Assembly: GCA_964533865.1 (NCBI GenBank)
Contig: CAZHRC010000002.1
Span: forward strand, 173,917-237,916
Direction of reading: 5' to 3'
DNA: 64,000 nucleotides
Origin: CAZHRC01 sp964533865
GTDB lineage: Bacteria; Bacillota; Clostridia; Tissierellales; Peptoniphilaceae
Positions within the stretch are counted from its first letter, which is position 1, and every line of letters starts with the position of its first letter. The notes below the pieces were generated by a model, which worked only from the letters and a program-made list of their open reading frames with translations, made no database searches and was not told the origin of the DNA. A program made the position numbers and the translations under genes. Shown here piece by piece: positions 60,450 through 64,000 of the stretch.

Positions 60450-62010
60450 CACCTTTGCCACTTCCTTTCGTCTACAAAATACCTACCGAGTCAACGCGAT
60501 CATCTACAACATGCGCTCCTTTCCCCTCATTGGAAAAAAAGTCCCTACTACATTGTATAAAAAGATGGGGATCAAAACCTTCGCGGCTGTTCTCAGCGCA
60601 ATCAAGGAGGTTATTGGCATTTTCTTAGGAAAGCTCATCTATTGCCTGATCATGATCCTCGGTGCTTCGTCGCTCTTTCACATCATCACATCTGATGCTT
60701 TTCTCCACATCGCCTTTATCCTTTCCGGATTGGCGGGCTATGGCGGAAAAACTCATTTGGTCCCGTCTCTAAAATCGGGGTACTACGCCATCTTCATTCT
60801 GAGAATGGATCCTAGAAAATACACCCTTTCTAACTTTGGCTACTATCTGCTCACCACCTTTGTCGGCTTTCTGCCTGTGGCATACGTCATCAGCCGCGTG
60901 ATGAACGCCCCCTCTAATGCCTGGTTACTGCTGCCTTTTTATGTGGTAGCGGTTAAAATCCTATCCGCCGCTCTCACCCTCCACGCACATGCAAAAGATG
61001 CGCCTGTACCAAGTACAAGTCGCCAGCTCATCACATTGGCCGTCGTTTACTCAACGGGCCTCCTCGCCGCTTACGGCTTGCCTGTTTTAGGCTATACGCT
61101 TCCCTACACCGTAGCGATTGGGATCACCGTCTTTTTTGCCATCTCAGCTCTCGTTGGTCTACGCTATATTCTCAGCTATCATCACTTTCGCAGTTACGCA
61201 AGAAAGCACCTTTCTATAGAGGCTCTCGATTACCAAGGCGATAGCTCATTGATCATTCAAGACACCTATCGCGACATGATCAGTCTTGAGGTGACCAGCG
61301 ACAAATCCGGCTACGCTTTTTTTCACGAACTTTTCGTCAAACGCCATACCAAAGTGCTGGCAAAACCGGTGAAGCGACAATCCCTCATTATCATAGGCTT
61401 GTTTATCGCTGCACTCGTCGCCCTCTACCAATTCCCTGAAAAACATCAAACGGTCAATCTCATGATTCTTAACAGCGTAAATCTGTTGGTTTTTATCATG
61501 CACCTCTTCAACGTCGGACAAACCACAAACCAAGCCATGTTCATGAACTGCGATCACAGTATGCTCACCTACCGCTTTTACCGAAACCCCAAGGTCATCC
61601 TCATGTTGTTCGTAGAAAGGCTCAAAACCATGATCGTGATGAACTTGATCCCGGCGACGATCCTCGGCGTAGGACTCGCTTTATTGTTGCTCGCCACAGG
61701 GGGCGCACCTCATGTTTACACTTACGCGCTATTGATCTTCACCACCCTCACCTTGTCAACGTTTTTCTCCATACACTTTCTCACCTTGTATTATTTGCTC
61801 CAACCCTACAACATTCACCTTAAAAGCGTGAACAGCTCCTATGGAATAGCTACGGGCATCACCGCTATCGCTTCATATTCCATCAATCGCATCCCCCTCT
61901 CCCTAAATACCTTTGGATGGATGGTCATCGGATTTTCTGCACTCTACGCAGCGGTCGCTCTGTTTCTCGTCTATCGTCTAGCACCAAAAACCTTCAAACT
62001 CCGACCATAA
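60442..62010 (+). CDS. ABC transporter membrane protein (large, multi-helix)
   Basis: A 522-residue protein with about eleven hydrophobic segments and no ATPase motifs, evidently the permease for the ATPase it overlaps. I do not recognise a specific family; the layout resembles exporters of peptides or of unknown lipids. Substrate unknown. AAGGAGG lies before the ATG. Confidence 0.7.
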   Translation: MLNTFATSFRLQNTYRVNAIIYNMRSFPLIGKKVPTTLYKKMGIKTFAAVLSAIKEVIGIFLGKLIYCLIMILGASSLFHIITSDAFLHIAFILSGLAGYGGKTHLVPSLKSGYYAIFILRMDPRKYTLSNFGYYLLTTFVGFLPVAYVISRVMNAPSNAWLLLPFYVVAVKILSAALTLHAHAKDAPVPSTSRQLITLAVVYSTGLLAAYGLPVLGYTLPYTVAIGITVFFAISALVGLRYILSYHHFRSYARKHLSIEALDYQGDSSLIIQDTYRDMISLEVTSDKSGYAFFHELFVKRHTKVLAKPVKRQSLIIIGLFIAALVALYQFPEKHQTVNLMILNSVNLLVFIMHLFNVGQTTNQAMFMNCDHSMLTYRFYRNPKVILMLFVERLKTMIVMNLIPATILGVGLALLLLATGGAPHVYTYALLIFTTLTLSTFFSIHFLTLYYLLQPYNIHLKSVNSSYGIATGITAIASYSINRIPLSLNTFGWMVIGFSALYAAVALFLVYRLAPKTFKLRP

Positions 62011-62013
62011 CAG

Positions 62014-62048
62014 ACCACGGGAACGAAAAGAACCGTTCCCGTGGTTTT
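62014..62048 (+). terminator. Terminator of the ABC exporter operon
   Basis: 12-base stem ACCACGGGAACG / CGTTCCCGTGGT followed by TTTTA. Confidence 0.85.
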
Positions 62049-62103
62049 ATCCTACCTTCTTTGGGTATATTAAATCTATTATTACCTCTTGAAAGGAGTC
62101 ATT

Positions 62104-62463
62104 ATGAATCTCGTTAAGCAGCTATTATGGATCTTAGCCTTTTGTTTTTTTGGAGAAGCCGTAGCCGTATTGTTGCAAAGCCCCATCCCTGGGTCAGTCA
62201 TCGGCATGGTCACCTTCTTCATCGCCCTCAGGCTAAAGGTCGTCACCTTGGAAAAGGTGGATACCGTGGGCAGTTGGCTCGTCCAAAACATGGGGATATT
62301 CTTCATCCCAGGAGGGGTTGGACTCATTACGCACCTTGAAGTGTTACAGGCCAATTTCATCCCCCTTTTGGCCCTCATCATCATCTCCACTGGAGTCACC
62401 ATCGCCGTCGTCGCTTTTTCTGTCCAAAGGCTATCTCGTGCAAATAAGGAGGCGTCAAAATGA
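62104..62463 (+). CDS. lrgA: CidA/LrgA-family holin-like protein
   Basis: A 119-residue protein with four membrane helices and the family motif SPIPGSVIGMVTFF. It acts with LrgB in the membrane; the pair is linked to control of autolysis and, in some species, transport of overflow metabolites such as pyruvate. ATG 62104 has AAAGGAG; five upstream codons were dropped. It overlaps lrgB by four bases. Confidence 0.88.
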   Translation: MNLVKQLLWILAFCFFGEAVAVLLQSPIPGSVIGMVTFFIALRLKVVTLEKVDTVGSWLVQNMGIFFIPGGVGLITHLEVLQANFIPLLALIIISTGVTIAVVAFSVQRLSRANKEASK

Positions 62464-63167
62464 TATTAAAACTCACCGCTCATCCGCTCTTTGGGGTGGT
62501 ACTGAGCTTAGCGGTTTTTATCGCATTTATCTACGTTCAAAAGAAATTTCCATCGCCGTTTTTAAACCCGTTGTTTATGGCCACCGTGGTGATCATCGCC
62601 TTTTTAGTCGTCACTAAAATCCCATACGAAAACTACAATCAAGGAGGCAAACTCCTGTCCTTTTTTATCACCCCAGCGACAGTGGCCCTTGCCATACCTC
62701 TTGAAAAGAACTTTCGTTACTTACGTCGCTATTTAAGCCAAATCCTCGTCGGGATCTGTCTAGGTATCGTCGCCCACGCCTTGGTCGTCTTTGGCCTGGC
62801 TGTCGCCTTTAAGTTCACGCCGGAGCTAACCGCCAGCGTCTTGCCAAAATCCATCACCACCGCCATCTCCATGGGAGTTGCCGAAAGCTTGGGTGGTGTG
62901 ACTTCTTTAGCTGTCGCTTGCGTCGTCATGACCGGGATCTCTGGTGTCGTGTTGGGTCCTACCATCTTCAAGCTCTTGAAAATCGACCTACCCATCGCTC
63001 AAGGTCTATCGCTAGGCACGGGTTCCCACGCCGTCGGCACCACCGTCGCCACCTCCATGGGCGAAGTCCAAGGGGCTATGGCAGGACTTGCCATCGTCGT
63101 CACCGGCGTACTCACTTCAATCTTCTTGCCTTTGGTCTGGCCATTCATGCTGCCTTTCCTAGGTTAA
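62460..63167 (+). CDS. lrgB: LrgB-family membrane protein
   Basis: A 235-residue polytopic protein with the LrgB blocks YNQGGKLLSFFITPATVALAIPLEKN, LPKSITTAISMGVAESLGG and GLSLGTGSHAVGTTVATSMGEVQGAMAGLAIVVTG. Partner of LrgA; the ATGA junction and AAGGAGG site show co-translation. Confidence 0.93.
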   Translation: MILKLTAHPLFGVVLSLAVFIAFIYVQKKFPSPFLNPLFMATVVIIAFLVVTKIPYENYNQGGKLLSFFITPATVALAIPLEKNFRYLRRYLSQILVGICLGIVAHALVVFGLAVAFKFTPELTASVLPKSITTAISMGVAESLGGVTSLAVACVVMTGISGVVLGPTIFKLLKIDLPIAQGLSLGTGSHAVGTTVATSMGEVQGAMAGLAIVVTGVLTSIFLPLVWPFMLPFLG

Positions 63168-63171
63168 TGAC

Positions 63172-63208
63172 AAAACCGATCGTCACCCCAAAGGGTACGA
63201 TCGGTTTT
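63172..63208. terminator. Bidirectional terminator between lrgB and gntR-like gene
   Basis: 12-base stem AAAACCGATCGT / ACGATCGGTTTT (63172-63183 and 63197-63208), T-runs on both strands. Confidence 0.85.
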
Positions 63209-63213
63209 ATTTC

Positions 63214-63902
63214 TTAACGCCTTTCTTTTTCGCTACTATCCTTCACCGCCAAGAGCAACATCTCCAAGGACCATGCAAGGTGTGCTTCCAGAAGTTGAGT
63301 CGCCTTTTCCAAGTTCTGTTTTTTCACCTGTTCGACGATGGCCAAGTGTTGTTTTACACTCTCAAGAGCCGAGTGCCTCGTATGGTATGCGCTACGACGA
63401 TACAGTTCTACATTGAACCGTATTTCCTTCAACATGGATCGCACATAGCTGTTTGAACTGTTGTTGACGATGAGATCGTGGATCTCCGAATCCACCTTTG
63501 CCAACTCCGCTTCGATTTCCGGATCGCTTTCATCGATAAGCAGCCTCTCATGAAAACCGTGGAGGGTTTTTTTATGCGCATCACATCATCATCGACTACC
63601 CTGAAAATCGCCGTTTTCAACGCGATAATCTCCAACACCCTGCGAATCTCGTAAATGTCTTCGATCTCGTCGCGAGACAATTCATTTACCAACGTGCCAA
63701 CCCCATCGATAGGAGTGAGGACGTTTTCGACCTGTAACCGTTTAATCGCCTCTCGCACCGGAGTGCGGCTGATTTGCAGCGCTTCGGCGATCTCCTTTTC
63801 ATTGATCAACTGACCCAGCATTATCTCCCCTTCAGATATTTGCTCCTTGATGTAATCGTACACCACATCTTTCAACACCACTCTGGCGTTTTTATCCATC
63901 AT
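63214..63902 (-). pseudogene. GntR-family (FCD) transcriptional regulator with a frameshift in an A7 run
   Basis: The first frame (63902 down to about 63570) encodes a GntR winged helix (LKDVVYDYIKEQISEGEIMLGQLINEKEIAEALQISRTPVREAIKRL) and the start of an FCD ligand domain. The second frame continues the same domain (HGFHERLLIDE..., then AKVDSEIHDLIVNNSSNSYVRSMLKEIRF) to the stop at 63214. They meet at seven A on the minus strand (63567-63573); one extra A, or a -1 slip, would restore a full protein of about 229 residues. It could be a pseudogene, a phase-variable or slippage-expressed gene, or a base-calling error. AAAGGAG precedes ATG 63902. It faces lrgAB convergently. Confidence 0.75.
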
Positions 63903-64000
63903 CGCTACTCCTTTTACCTCAATTGGCAAATCCTTTTAGCCGATAACCCTCTTAAATCGCAGATAATCGGCCTATCGCCCAATGCACTGCCTTTTGAATG

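Overview
The window looks like chromosomal DNA of an anaerobic, Clostridia-like Bacillota. This rests on the gene families and their order, not on a database match. Supporting signs are strong AGGAGG-type ribosome binding sites, a CtsR operator, a LexA (Cheo-type) box, a FabT-regulated fab/acc operon with FabK as enoyl reductase, a ykkC-class (PRPP) riboswitch, LrgAB, and a type II-A CRISPR-Cas9 locus. Most genes lie on the minus strand up to about 53.7 kb. To the right of that point most lie on the plus strand.

Layout. 0-10 kb: start of clpB and a CbpA-type J-protein under a CtsR operator, a phosphoribosyltransferase with TrkAH potassium uptake, a ComK-like regulator with a LexA box inside its promoter, an ABC-F ATPase, the UPF0210/UPF0237 pair, a GlsB-type membrane protein and tRNA-Leu(CAG). 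10-23 kb: a THEP1-type NTPase and a GyrI-like protein, then a molybdenum/tungsten-type island. The island has two related modules (FecCD-type ABC transporter, DUF364 protein, SAM methyltransferase), a MoeA-like protein, a molbindin and a ModE-type regulator. The second module has lost its binding protein and the front of its permease. 23-31.5 kb: a MalY/PatB aminotransferase and a complete type II-A locus (11-repeat array, leader, csn2, cas2, cas1, cas9, tracrRNA).

33-42 kb: a purine operon, purC-L-E-F-M-N-D, behind a PRPP-type riboswitch. This is the most unusual part. PurF and PurL both keep their synthase domains but have lost the catalytic cysteine and other glutaminase residues, which suggests that these two steps use free ammonia instead of glutamine. 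42-53 kb: the complete fatty-acid initiation and elongation operon with its regulator FabT. 53-64 kb: long-form HPF, a 620-base non-coding stretch with clustered DnaA-box-like sites, an aromatic-acid-exporter-like protein, an S9 peptidase, a YihY-type membrane protein, a TPM/LemA pair, an ABC exporter, LrgAB, and a GntR/FCD regulator broken by a one-base shift in an A7 run.

Together the window combines stress control (CtsR, LexA, FabT), metal-oxyanion handling, adaptive immunity and core anabolism. All functional statements are inferred from sequence motifs read by eye. No similarity search or structure prediction was run.
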